From: Candidatus Nanopelagicaceae bacterium
GTDB taxonomy: Bacteria; Actinomycetota; Actinomycetes; Nanopelagicales; Nanopelagicaceae
Assembly (NCBI GenBank): GCA_947454735.1
Contig: CANGLK010000004.1
Span: forward strand, 1 to 64,000
Direction: 5' to 3'
DNA length: 64,000 nucleotides
The position numbers and the translations under genes are program-made. The notes below the pieces were generated by a model. The model made no database searches. It was not told where the DNA came from and saw nothing but the letters and a program-made list of their open reading frames with translations. Position 1 is the first letter of the stretch, and the number at the start of each line of letters is the position of its first letter. This document shows positions 7,890-15,744 of the stretch, piece by piece.

Positions 7890-8674
7890 AGAATATTCAA
7901 CTCGTAATTCCTGCTGCGGGGCTGGGTTCTAGATTTGCTGATCACGGATATACGGCGCCCAAGCCTCTTATAGATGTGGCCGGTTTACCCATGATTGAGT
8001 GGGTAATTGGAAATTTTCAACTTATCCCGGGCGATACTTTGATTGTTGTATCTAGAGTTGGCTTAAACATCCAAGAAGAAATAGCACCAATAGTTGAGAA
8101 GCTAGGTGTTTCAATTAACTTTATTGACGTACCAGCTCTGACTGAAGGGCCAGCGATGACCGTTGCTGCCGCAGCAAGGAAAATCAATATGGATATGGCC
8201 CTTGTCGTTGCAAACTCCGATCAGTATGTGTCAAATTCTCTAAATCCATTTCTTAATCGTCTTCGGAATAGTTCAAGGGAACATGGTCTTATTCTCACAA
8301 TGAAAGCTAGCTCTAATAAGTGGTCCTATGTCGGCCGCACTGACAACGGCACTGTTACAGAAGTAATCGAGAAAGTTGAAATTTCAGACGAAGCGACAGT
8401 CGGTATTTATGGTTGGAGTTCTGCCAAACTCTTCTTTGATTCTCTTGAAGTTATGATTTCAAATAACGATAGAACGAACGGTGAATTTTACGTCGCCCCC
8501 ACTTATAACTACCTGATTCAAAAGGGTATAACTGTGGAGACAGAACATGTTGGCAATGTTGAAGATAGCGTGCATGGCCTTGGGACTGTCGACGATTTAC
8601 TTATTTTTCTTAAAAATCCTCAATTAACAAACTATTTAACGAATGTTCAATCCTCACTCGGCATATTGTCATGA
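7886..8674 (+). CDS. Sugar-phosphate nucleotidyltransferase
   Basis: The 262-residue protein has the full NTP-transferase signature: LVIPAAGLGSRFADHGYTAPKPLIDVAGLPMIEW (Gly-rich loop, catalytic Arg, K-P-L), a VVANSDQY segment as the D-x-D-like metal site, and a VIEKVE strand. It belongs to the GT-A-type nucleotidyltransferase family that activates a sugar or polyol phosphate with NTP for polysaccharide assembly; which nucleotide or sugar is not evident. It begins inside the cupin stop codon (ATGA), and its own TGA overlaps the ATG of the following transferase, so the whole cassette is translationally coupled. Confidence 0.8.
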   Translation: MKNIQLVIPAAGLGSRFADHGYTAPKPLIDVAGLPMIEWVIGNFQLIPGDTLIVVSRVGLNIQEEIAPIVEKLGVSINFIDVPALTEGPAMTVAAAARKINMDMALVVANSDQYVSNSLNPFLNRLRNSSREHGLILTMKASSNKWSYVGRTDNGTVTEVIEKVEISDEATVGIYGWSSAKLFFDSLEVMISNNDRTNGEFYVAPTYNYLIQKGITVETEHVGNVEDSVHGLGTVDDLLIFLKNPQLTNYLTNVQSSLGILS

Positions 8675-9564
8675 ATTTAAATATGCGTTCCTTAAAAGGA
8701 AAAGTTAGGCAAGGGCGAAAATTACTTTTTAGTGACATAAATAGTCAGGTAAATCTTGCGTCAGAAAACCTACTTCGACATGGCACCTCTACTGAAGGAG
8801 CCTGTCAAGGTAAAAGTGAAAAATTTGAAATTCTCCTATTAGCTTCCGCTCACGATCTTCCGCTTGCGATTGCCAATGCCAAGCACATGTTGGCCCTTCA
8901 TGGGGACGAAATATTGAAAGTATCAGTTATTTCTCAAAGTTCGGTCATGAATGGTTCCGAGGGCTTGACATTCTTGACTGACGATCAGTTTGGTATGGGT
9001 GACGAAGTCCAAAGAATATTAAAAAGGTTTGGTGCTCGTACATCCTGGATGAAGCAGCAATATTTAAAGTCAAAGTTCGTACATTCAGCTCATAATCCAG
9101 TATTGATACTTGATTCCGACACATTCTTGAATATTCCATTTTCCTGGTTGAAGAACAATACTCAAATTCTTCTTGTAAATACTGAGGATTTTCATGTTCC
9201 TTATAATGTGCATATTTCAAAATTCTTGGGTATCACGCCACCAGCCCTGAACTTCGTGAGTCACGTTCAATTACAGCAACCATCAATTGTCCGAGAAATC
9301 TACTCCAAAGACTTTGATGCTGGCTGGTCTGAGTGGGCTAATTCTGCCTGGAAGTTTGGTGAAGATTCTCCTGCATCCGAGTTTCAAACCTATGCCTCTT
9401 ACTTGCTTTCCACTCAAGCCAATTGCAGAATCGTAATTCCGCGTCACAAAGTTCTAAGCGGAAAGGGAAAGAGTCTTGCTGAGGTTTTGAGCCAAGATTC
9501 GGCCAAGAGCTCAGAGATAGTAACTATCGGCGAGAAAACGCTATTAGTGTCTGAAATGAATTGA
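8671..9564 (+). CDS. DUF6492-like glycosyltransferase
   Basis: The 297-residue protein has a GT-A-like core with TSWMKQQYLKSKF followed by PVLILDSDTFLN, where Asp-Ser-Asp is a D-x-D metal/nucleotide-sugar motif. The W-x-x-QQ-x-x-K then LDSDT order is typical of the DUF6492 transferases found in capsule loci. The first ~50 residues are basic and poorly conserved. The gene is last in the plus-strand cassette that starts at 5633 and runs 21 bp into the 3' end of the convergent GT11 gene. Donor and acceptor are unknown. Confidence 0.6.
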   Translation: MNLNMRSLKGKVRQGRKLLFSDINSQVNLASENLLRHGTSTEGACQGKSEKFEILLLASAHDLPLAIANAKHMLALHGDEILKVSVISQSSVMNGSEGLTFLTDDQFGMGDEVQRILKRFGARTSWMKQQYLKSKFVHSAHNPVLILDSDTFLNIPFSWLKNNTQILLVNTEDFHVPYNVHISKFLGITPPALNFVSHVQLQQPSIVREIYSKDFDAGWSEWANSAWKFGEDSPASEFQTYASYLLSTQANCRIVIPRHKVLSGKGKSLAEVLSQDSAKSSEIVTIGEKTLLVSEMN

Positions 9565-10422
9565 ACGCATTCTCCATAGTAACCAAGTGACTGCCCACTG
9601 AAATTTGTTCTTAAAGCGGTTAAGGTAAACAACATTGGAAAATTTTGCATCCTTGTCGAAGTTCCACTCCTGCAAATAGAACGGCTTGGGACAGACGATT
9701 TCCTCAGCTTTTGAAAAGTAAATTCCCCACCAAGAAAGCGTCGAGTTTGAGGCGACAATATATGTCGAACGAGCGATTTGAGAAAGGATGCTTAATGGGC
9801 CAGTTTCATTACTAATTTCTGCATTCTTTAAATTAAGTTTTTTTACAAGCAGATCCGCTGCAAAATTATCATCTGAAAAGACTGTTGTTGATTTTTCTTT
9901 CCCAATGATCTCCATCGCCTTATCAAAATATTCGAAATCCAATACGCCGATACCCTTAGAGGTTACATAATCACCTACTCTGAGGTGCAACGCGGTCCGA
10001 TGTTTTTCCGTCAAATCGCCACCAAAGGGAAATTGACCTTCTTTAAACAAACCAGACTTCCTTACTCGAGCCGTCGAAAATCGCCAGCCGGTAAAAAGAC
10101 TTTGGGTGCTAAAGTCTATTTGGCCGTCAGTTGATCCTATGTTTACAAGTTGCAGGTTGGAGCTAATTTCGAGGGGGACCTGAATTAGTTTCATCCACTT
10201 TTGCGTTCTAGCCCAGTTCATCCAATCAGGCCTCTTATTGTGAGTGTGCTCTATGGCGCCCAAATCTATCAAAATCCGTTTATTGGTGCTTTGGTGAATC
10301 TGGTGAGCTTCGCTTAAGCCAAAAAGTTGATTGCCGAGTCCTCCGGTAAGTCTAAAATAAACGGCATTTTCGGCATTTATTAGTTGTTGGAGTTGTTCTA
10401 GGGAATCAATTGAAACGATCAA
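9544..10422 (-). CDS. GT11-family glycosyltransferase (alpha-1,2-fucosyltransferase-like), copy 1
   Basis: The 292-residue protein has the family GT11 landmarks: RLTGGLGNQLFGL near residue 25, LHLRVGDY at about 146-153 (H-x-R-x-G-D-Y donor site) and [10 protein letters not shown] near 223. GT11 enzymes usually transfer L-fucose (alpha-1,2) from GDP-fucose, but bacterial members also use other acceptors and donors. It starts with TTG at 10422, directly abutting the TAA of the ABC exporter and preceded by GATGGGG, so it is co-translated with that exporter. This is one of three GT11 paralogues in the island. The 3' end overlaps the convergent DUF6492-like gene by 21 bp. Confidence 0.8.
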   Translation of the reverse strand: MIVSIDSLEQLQQLINAENAVYFRLTGGLGNQLFGLSEAHQIHQSTNKRILIDLGAIEHTHNKRPDWMNWARTQKWMKLIQVPLEISSNLQLVNIGSTDGQIDFSTQSLFTGWRFSTARVRKSGLFKEGQFPFGGDLTEKHRTALHLRVGDYVTSKGIGVLDFEYFDKAMEIIGKEKSTTVFSDDNFAADLLVKKLNLKNAEISNETGPLSILSQIARSTYIVASNSTLSWWGIYFSKAEEIVCPKPFYLQEWNFDKDAKFSNVVYLNRFKNKFQWAVTWLLWRMRSIHFRH

Positions 10423-12255
10423 TTACAGCCCCATCAATTTTGCTTGTTCTGCGAAATCTGGAACAGAAGATTTGATTTCTTCAAATGAACCCTTGGCCAA
10501 AATTTTTCCGTTGGACATGTAAATAACAGAATCTGCGTCGCGAACTGACGCAAGTCTATGAGCAATAAGAATCACTGTCGTCTGACCTTTGAGTTTACTA
10601 ATTGCCGTAGAGATTTCATCTTCCGTCTTACCGTCTAGTGCGGATGTCGCTTCGTCTAAGACAATAAGTTTTGGAGAAGTAAACATAGCTCTAGCAATTC
10701 CAAGTCTCTGTCTTTGACCACCACTAAGTCTGAATCCTTTATCTCCAAGTTCCGTTTCTAAGCCCTCAGGCAGACCTGAAATAACCTCGGTTAATTGCGC
10801 AATACTTAGAGCCCTGTTTATTTCTGGCAGAGTGGATAAATCCTTTTCATAACCGAATGCGATGTTTGAAATAACGTCACCCTTAAATATCTGAATATCT
10901 TGTGGGACGTAAGCAATTGCGCCTGGATTATCGTAAATACAAGAAGAAGGTTCGCTTCCAGAAATTGAAATTTGACCTTTTGTTGGCTTAATCGCACCAA
11001 GAATCAAGTCAGCAAGCGTTGTTTTGCCTGATCCAGAAGCGCCAACTATTGCGATTACTTCTCCTGCATTTATCGACAGGTCTATTGGTCCGATTTGGAA
11101 AGTATCCCCTGAGTGATATTGAAACTCCACACCTTTTAGAGACACGTCAGGCTCGAAATTCGGATGGTTGAACACGGGCTTTGACCCAATATTTGGTAAA
11201 TCTCCAGATTTTAAATTTCGAATGAGCTTAAGTGTGGTCTGAGCTCCGCCCAAATTGTTCTTGATGCTGATTAATCCTTGTTGCACACGCAAAACCGCAG
11301 GCGAAATTCGACTTCCCGCTGCCAGAAATACAGTCAAAGTCGCTATGGAATGCTTTGCGTCATATTGCATAAATTGAAAAGTCGAAACAAGTAATGCTCC
11401 AACAATGATAGAGCTTTCAATTACATACTTGCTTACACTCGGTAGGAAGCTCATTTTTGCAAGAATGGTGGATAGCTCAAACTTATTCTCAGATATCCGA
11501 TCGGCATAACTTTTTCTTAGCCCTTTTACATAGATTTCACGGTAAGAATTGAGAGATTCAAACAAGAGCTGATTTGTGTTTATGCTTATTTCTGCTTCTT
11601 TTTGCCCTAACACGCGAGCCTGTGTTTGCATTACTTTATAAAGTACGGCGGCAATGCTTCCGAAGAAGATCAAACTGAAAATTGCTATTTGAACGTCGAA
11701 AACAAAAAGCCCGGTACTCATGATTGCGAGTAAGGCGGTGTCTGCGATTAGATTTACGGTATTACCGACCACACCTAATGTAATAGCCGTTATTCCATTC
11801 GATATTGAATACATAGTCTGCTGAACTGGAAACCTCTGCAATGACGGCATATCTTGGGCGAAAAGATTCCTTACAATTTCTTGAGAGATAACAGCGGACC
11901 TTCTTGATATGAACAGCAAAGATTTTCTTGTGAGTGTCACCGAAATAATAGTTCGCGCAACAAGAATTAATGTTGCCGAAATTCCCAAGATGACGGTCTG
12001 TGTTTGAAAAGTAAATGATTGAAGATGTAAAATTCTCAGGAGAGAAGAAACTCGATTTCCAGGAGAACTAGATTGGATTCCCGTTATTGCAAGTGCGCCG
12101 ATAACGCCAATAAGTGCAACGCCAACCAAATCCAGCAATCCCACAATAACCTGAATCGCAACTACCAATCGAATTTTTCTTCGATCTTGCTTTGAAAAAA
12201 TGCGGAAGCTTTCGCCGAAGGTACTGCTTAACATCTTTTTCCACGCACTTTGCAT
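10423..12255 (-). CDS. ABC exporter, fused permease-ATPase (oligosaccharide flippase-like)
   Basis: The 610-residue half-transporter has an N-terminal six-helix membrane domain (about 25-335) and a C-terminal ATPase: Walker A GASGSGKTT at 405, signature LSGGQRQR at 510, Walker B LIVLDEATSALD at 530 and H-loop His at 566. Homodimeric exporters of this layout (MsbA/PglK type) flip lipids or lipid-linked glycans. In a glycosyltransferase island, and with no Wzx recognised, it is the best candidate for moving the lipid-linked polysaccharide unit across the membrane. The gene follows a GT11 gene after 24 bp and abuts another. Confidence 0.85.
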   Translation of the reverse strand: MQSAWKKMLSSTFGESFRIFSKQDRRKIRLVVAIQVIVGLLDLVGVALIGVIGALAITGIQSSSPGNRVSSLLRILHLQSFTFQTQTVILGISATLILVARTIISVTLTRKSLLFISRRSAVISQEIVRNLFAQDMPSLQRFPVQQTMYSISNGITAITLGVVGNTVNLIADTALLAIMSTGLFVFDVQIAIFSLIFFGSIAAVLYKVMQTQARVLGQKEAEISINTNQLLFESLNSYREIYVKGLRKSYADRISENKFELSTILAKMSFLPSVSKYVIESSIIVGALLVSTFQFMQYDAKHSIATLTVFLAAGSRISPAVLRVQQGLISIKNNLGGAQTTLKLIRNLKSGDLPNIGSKPVFNHPNFEPDVSLKGVEFQYHSGDTFQIGPIDLSINAGEVIAIVGASGSGKTTLADLILGAIKPTKGQISISGSEPSSCIYDNPGAIAYVPQDIQIFKGDVISNIAFGYEKDLSTLPEINRALSIAQLTEVISGLPEGLETELGDKGFRLSGGQRQRLGIARAMFTSPKLIVLDEATSALDGKTEDEISTAISKLKGQTTVILIAHRLASVRDADSVIYMSNGKILAKGSFEEIKSSVPDFAEQAKLMGL

Positions 12256-12279
12256 TGAATGATTCTAGGCTATTTGTAT

Positions 12280-13230
12280 CTATTCCCAGATACTTTGGTG
12301 GCAAGTCCAGGATGGTGGAAGTAAATCACGTGGTTCTTCCATGCCTTTAAACCAAGGTTTCGGGGCATGTATTTCGGTGCCTTCTTGGATACTTAAGAAA
12401 GCTCCCCACCAACTAAATGATGAATTGGCGATTACGTAGCCATATCCCAGGCGCATTGCTTGGAGCGTAGCGGCAGGGGATTTATCAATTTCCTCAATCG
12501 GGCGAACCTTGTCTACTAATTCGCTTGGAATGCATTTAACTGCACTTTCTAAATCATCGCTAAATAACCAAATTTTGCCGTATTTGCCACTGGCGAAAAG
12601 AGTAGGAATAACTTGGCTGTAGTAGTCGGCCGAAAGTAATCCGAAATTGTCCTCAAGACGATAATCACCTCGTCTTATGTGCACCACTAGGGGTTTTTCA
12701 ATACTCGCAAGGGACCGTAAGTCACGAAGTTCGACTGGGTCACCGCCTGCTAATTCCAGATTTCTTAGTACTTCAACACATTCAGGCCGGTGATTGAAAA
12801 ATCTATACGACTGAAAGTAACCAATTACTAGAGCCCCTTTCTTGGCAATATTAAAACTTGAATCAAATCCTAAATTTGAAGGTGAAATTACTCTTACCAA
12901 GTTGTGAATAAGAAGAGAAGATAACGCCGAGATGGCCAATTTCTTGCACATCTTAAGAATTTTGATTTGAAATGAATTGCTGGTTTTTAAAGAAATTCTT
13001 AGCGAGTAACCGAGTGCTCTATTGATTACTGATGACCAGGAATTATGCAACGTAGCATTTGGAATACGAAATTCTAAGAGATCTGGGACTCCTTCCGTAG
13101 TTCTTGGTTTTCCCAGTCGAGTCTCAAGTTCCACTTTTGTAACGTTTGCTTCACTGTGGCTCAAAGCAGCTGCAAATTGAAATAGTTGATTTCCAAGACC
13201 ACCAGTGAGTACGAATCGGGAATTTTTCAA
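12280..13230 (-). CDS. GT11-family glycosyltransferase, copy 2
   Basis: The 316-residue protein carries FVLTGGLGNQLFQFAAAL at the N-terminus, VVHIRRGDYR (the H-x-R-R-G-D-Y donor motif) in the middle and IANSSFSWWGAFLS near the C-terminus, diagnostic of GT11 (alpha-1,2-fucosyltransferase-like). The start is TTG at 13230, inside the TGA of the upstream GT2 gene (TTGA overlap), giving translational coupling. The gene is embedded in the minus-strand run GT2-GT11-ABC-GT11. Compared with copies 1 and 3 it has the most canonical motifs, so fucosyltransferase-like activity is most credible here. Confidence 0.82.
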   Translation of the reverse strand: MKNSRFVLTGGLGNQLFQFAAALSHSEANVTKVELETRLGKPRTTEGVPDLLEFRIPNATLHNSWSSVINRALGYSLRISLKTSNSFQIKILKMCKKLAISALSSLLIHNLVRVISPSNLGFDSSFNIAKKGALVIGYFQSYRFFNHRPECVEVLRNLELAGGDPVELRDLRSLASIEKPLVVHIRRGDYRLEDNFGLLSADYYSQVIPTLFASGKYGKIWLFSDDLESAVKCIPSELVDKVRPIEEIDKSPAATLQAMRLGYGYVIANSSFSWWGAFLSIQEGTEIHAPKPWFKGMEEPRDLLPPSWTCHQSIWE

Positions 13231-14132
13231 GGTTTAACCACCTGCCATTTAATTTTGTTCAAAATTCTTTTGGCAATTCTCTTTTTAGTACTTAATGTGA
13301 TCTTCTTTGTAAAGAAGAATTTCATTATGTTCTTCATTAACGTAGGCAGATATAAACGGCTAGTTACTAAGATTCTGGCAGCTACGGTTTCGAAGGCGTC
13401 AGATGTTTCACTACTTTCCGACCTAAATTCATCCAAAACAAAATCAAATGCGTTATCTAAACTCATAATCTTCTTCTTGTTATTTGTAAGTTGGTTTACA
13501 TTGTTTGTTAAATATGTATATAGATTCTGCGATACAAATTCGATTGTTCTCGTAGAAGATAATGCCCGAAGCAGGAAGATTTGATCTTCAGCCATAGATA
13601 TTTCCGGAAATTTCACGTCGGTTATGGAGTCAGTCTTGAATATATATCGCCACAAACCTGGGCCAGCGGTGAATAATTCAGACAATTGAATCTGTTGTGT
13701 TCGGTCGGTAAATTCTTGTGTAGCTCCAGTAATAATGTTTCTGGTTCCGTAACCACCCCTAATGATGGTCTTCCCATTTGCATGTGAAGCTACTATTTCA
13801 AGTGCTCTTCTTGCATTTGGGATGTCGTCTGAATCCCAAAACGCTACCCACTCTGTAGTGACTTTCTCAATTCCAACATTGCGCGCACCACCAGGGTTTT
13901 TAGATGATGATTCGAGAATTTCAAGATTTGACGATTCCAGCTTTCTTAGAGTTTGACGGAATTCTTGTGAAGTCTCCGGTTTTAGACAGTCAAAAACTAT
14001 AATCACTTTCAGGGTGCTTAGTATTTCAGCAGAGAGCCACAACATTAAAACGTGCAAAGAAGGTGCTTTACCGCCGAGAGGAATAATCGCGGTGAGCATA
14101 GGTCTAGAACTAGTTGTGCTTACACCTGGCAT
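13227..14132 (-). CDS. Family 2 glycosyltransferase
   Basis: The 301-residue protein begins with LTAIIPLGG and contains NPGGARNVGIE and VAFWDSDDIPN, the GT2 hallmarks (donor-binding loop and the D-x-D metal site). EISMAEDQIFLL near residue 180 is the E-D catalytic-base region of GT-A inverting enzymes. There is no strong membrane anchor, so it acts on the cytoplasmic side. The ATG at 14132 is preceded by TATCGT and exactly 6 nt, suggesting a leaderless mRNA, and this -10 shares its TA with that of the divergent gene. It opens a four-gene minus-strand operon. Confidence 0.8.
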   Translation of the reverse strand: MPGVSTTSSRPMLTAIIPLGGKAPSLHVLMLWLSAEILSTLKVIIVFDCLKPETSQEFRQTLRKLESSNLEILESSSKNPGGARNVGIEKVTTEWVAFWDSDDIPNARRALEIVASHANGKTIIRGGYGTRNIITGATQEFTDRTQQIQLSELFTAGPGLWRYIFKTDSITDVKFPEISMAEDQIFLLRALSSTRTIEFVSQNLYTYLTNNVNQLTNNKKKIMSLDNAFDFVLDEFRSESSETSDAFETVAARILVTSRLYLPTLMKNIMKFFFTKKITLSTKKRIAKRILNKIKWQVVKP

Positions 14133-14138
14133 GGTTCA

Positions 14139-14148
14139 ACGATACAGT
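14139..14148. promoter_or_regulatory. Bidirectional promoter with head-to-head overlapping -10 hexamers
   Basis: The 10-mer ACGATACAGT holds two -10 hexamers sharing the central TA (14143-14144). Minus strand: TATCGT (14144 to 14139), 6 nt before the ATG at 14132. Plus strand: TACAGT (14143-14148), 6 nt before the ATG at 14155. Both genes would make leaderless transcripts and the two start codons are only 22 bp apart. Confidence 0.55.
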
Positions 14149-14154
14149 AGTGCC

Positions 14155-15030
14155 ATGTCTTTAAAGGGTGCCATCTGTTTTTTAGCAATTAACGAAATCG
14201 AGGAATTGCCTCTCTTAGCGGTGAAATCGGCACTTTCTGAGTCCTCCTTAGACATATATATAGGCTATACACGCATATCTGATATTCAAGATTTGTTAAT
14301 CAATGATCGCGTACATGCGGTTGATTTATCTAATAATTTCACGTCTAAGGAAGTTCCTGTTCAGTACATGGATTTCTCGACTTCCGAGTTCTATCGAATA
14401 GTGCAACTCAAATGGGCGCTTTTCGAATTATTACTCCCCCAGTTTGATTTCCTTATTTATTCAGACATTGATGTCATTTGGCTTAGGGATGCCGGCACAT
14501 ATGTGCTTGACGCGTTCCAAGAATGTCCTGAGTTAAATTTCTTAGTGCAGGGTTTCACTGAAAAAGTTGGACAAGAATTGCTATGTATGGGATTCGCAGC
14601 AATGCGAAATAATCTAGAAACAGTCAATTTCATTCATAGTTGCCGAAAATTGCACACCGATGAATATCTTTCTAACAAGTTCGTAGGTGATGATGAAATA
14701 GTTACTAGTCAATACCACAACTTATCGAGGCCGAATTCGATAAGAGAACTGCCTCATATGTATTTCCCTGTAGGTCGAATGTTGAACCTTTATTCAACGA
14801 AGCCCGTTTTTCCGGGACTAGCAGCGCCGGAACCATATATTTTTCACTTAAATTATGTTGTTGGTTTATCAAACAAGCGGTTAATGTTGAGATTATTGAG
14901 AAATCTTAAACCCGTCAAATCCACGTTAAGAAACTCTTCATTTTCAAATTGGTATCTTTTACTTATCTTGAAGAGGGCTCGCTTTTTGCTCGGTTCTTTG
15001 AAAAAGAAACTTTCTTTGGATCGCCCGTAG
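14155..15030 (+). CDS. Nucleotide-diphospho-sugar transferase (PF03407-like)
   Basis: The 291-residue protein has the PF03407-type arrangement: KWALFELLLPQFDFLIYSDIDVIWLRD, where Asp-x-Asp plus WLRD form the metal/donor site. It continues with GFAAMRNN and DDEIVTSQY segments (the second conserved block with an acidic pair). An in-frame extension to 14014 runs antisense through the GT2 gene and is rejected; the ATG at 14155 has a -10 (TACAGT) ending 6 nt upstream. The last 72 bp overlap the 3' end of the convergent FkbM gene. It is likely a capsule glycosyltransferase of unknown donor. Confidence 0.65.
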   Translation: MSLKGAICFLAINEIEELPLLAVKSALSESSLDIYIGYTRISDIQDLLINDRVHAVDLSNNFTSKEVPVQYMDFSTSEFYRIVQLKWALFELLLPQFDFLIYSDIDVIWLRDAGTYVLDAFQECPELNFLVQGFTEKVGQELLCMGFAAMRNNLETVNFIHSCRKLHTDEYLSNKFVGDDEIVTSQYHNLSRPNSIRELPHMYFPVGRMLNLYSTKPVFPGLAAPEPYIFHLNYVVGLSNKRLMLRLLRNLKPVKSTLRNSSFSNWYLLLILKRARFLLGSLKKKLSLDRP

Positions 15031-15723
15031 GTAACTTTTCACCTGAAGCCACACGTAAGATATGTAGAAGCCTGGAAGCTTAAATGTTGCCTGGACTCCC
15101 AAGTGCGGAATGTGGCTGCGTCTAATGTACAAAGCATCGCCCCAGCCAAATGGCGTTAACCTGGTAACTTTTCTTGTGAATCCATATTCATCCAGGAATC
15201 GATCCATTTCATCCATCAATGCGCAGCCTTTGTAAACTTCCTTCTTGTTGATTTCTGTGCATATCCAATTTATATTCTGTAGCCCGTTTTTAAATCCTTT
15301 TAGCGCTCTAAGTTCAACACCTTGAATGTCTAATGCTAAGTAGTCATGATTTTCGGGTAGATTCAAATCATCTAATGTCACTGTTTTTACAGGTATTTCT
15401 GCCGAAAAATGAATTTCGGGATGAACTTTTGAGTGTGTACCGAATTCAAGAAGTGATGTTGATTCCGAATTTGATGAAACGTGAAGGGTTAATTCTTCGC
15501 CCGAAGAATCCCATATGGCCGCTTGAATGACCCGATCGCCAAGCTCTGATGTTACTCCTTTTAAGCGAGCTGCTAAAGCTGGTTGAGCTTCTATCCAGAT
15601 AACTTGACCCCAACTGTTCGACTTGTATTCTGAATTCTCTTCCCCTAAATGGCCACCTACATGGATGATTCCTTTGGGACGAACACCCCACACGAGTGAC
15701 TGTTCTCTTATGGAAATAAGCAT
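14959..15723 (-). CDS. FkbM-family methyltransferase
   Basis: The 254-residue protein shows the FkbM methyltransferase core: IIHVGGHLGEE (SAM-binding Gly-rich loop), VIWIEAQP (acidic ribose-binding residue), AIWDSSGEELTLHVS and YLALDIQGVELRALKGF. Family members O-methylate sugars in polysaccharides and natural products, so a glycan substituent is the likely target. The start at ATG 15723 is preferred over TTG at 15729 because TACTAT ends 5 nt before it. It is divergent from the exostosin-like gene with only 21 bp between the start codons, and overlaps the convergent transferase gene by 72 bp at the 3' end. Confidence 0.8.
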   Translation of the reverse strand: MLISIREQSLVWGVRPKGIIHVGGHLGEENSEYKSNSWGQVIWIEAQPALAARLKGVTSELGDRVIQAAIWDSSGEELTLHVSSNSESTSLLEFGTHSKVHPEIHFSAEIPVKTVTLDDLNLPENHDYLALDIQGVELRALKGFKNGLQNINWICTEINKKEVYKGCALMDEMDRFLDEYGFTRKVTRLTPFGWGDALYIRRSHIPHLGVQATFKLPGFYISYVWLQVKSYLRAIQRKFLFQRTEQKASPLQDK

Positions 15724-15728
15724 GAGCA

Positions 15729-15738
15729 ATAGTATCCT
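15729..15738. promoter_or_regulatory. Bidirectional promoter with shared-TA -10 hexamers
   Basis: ATAGTATCCT contains TACTAT on the minus strand (15734 to 15729), 5 nt before the ATG at 15723, and TATCCT on the plus strand (15733-15738), 6 nt before the GTG at 15745. The hexamers overlap by the TA at 15733-15734, the same geometry as at 14139-14148 and 44891-44900. Confidence 0.55.
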
Positions 15739-15744
15739 TGCGAA

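Noticed and set aside
14014-14154. Longer N-terminus for the PF03407-like transferase
   Set aside because: The extension runs entirely antisense to the start of the GT2 gene, has no family similarity, and would place the promoter inside that gene; ATG 14155 has a well-spaced -10.
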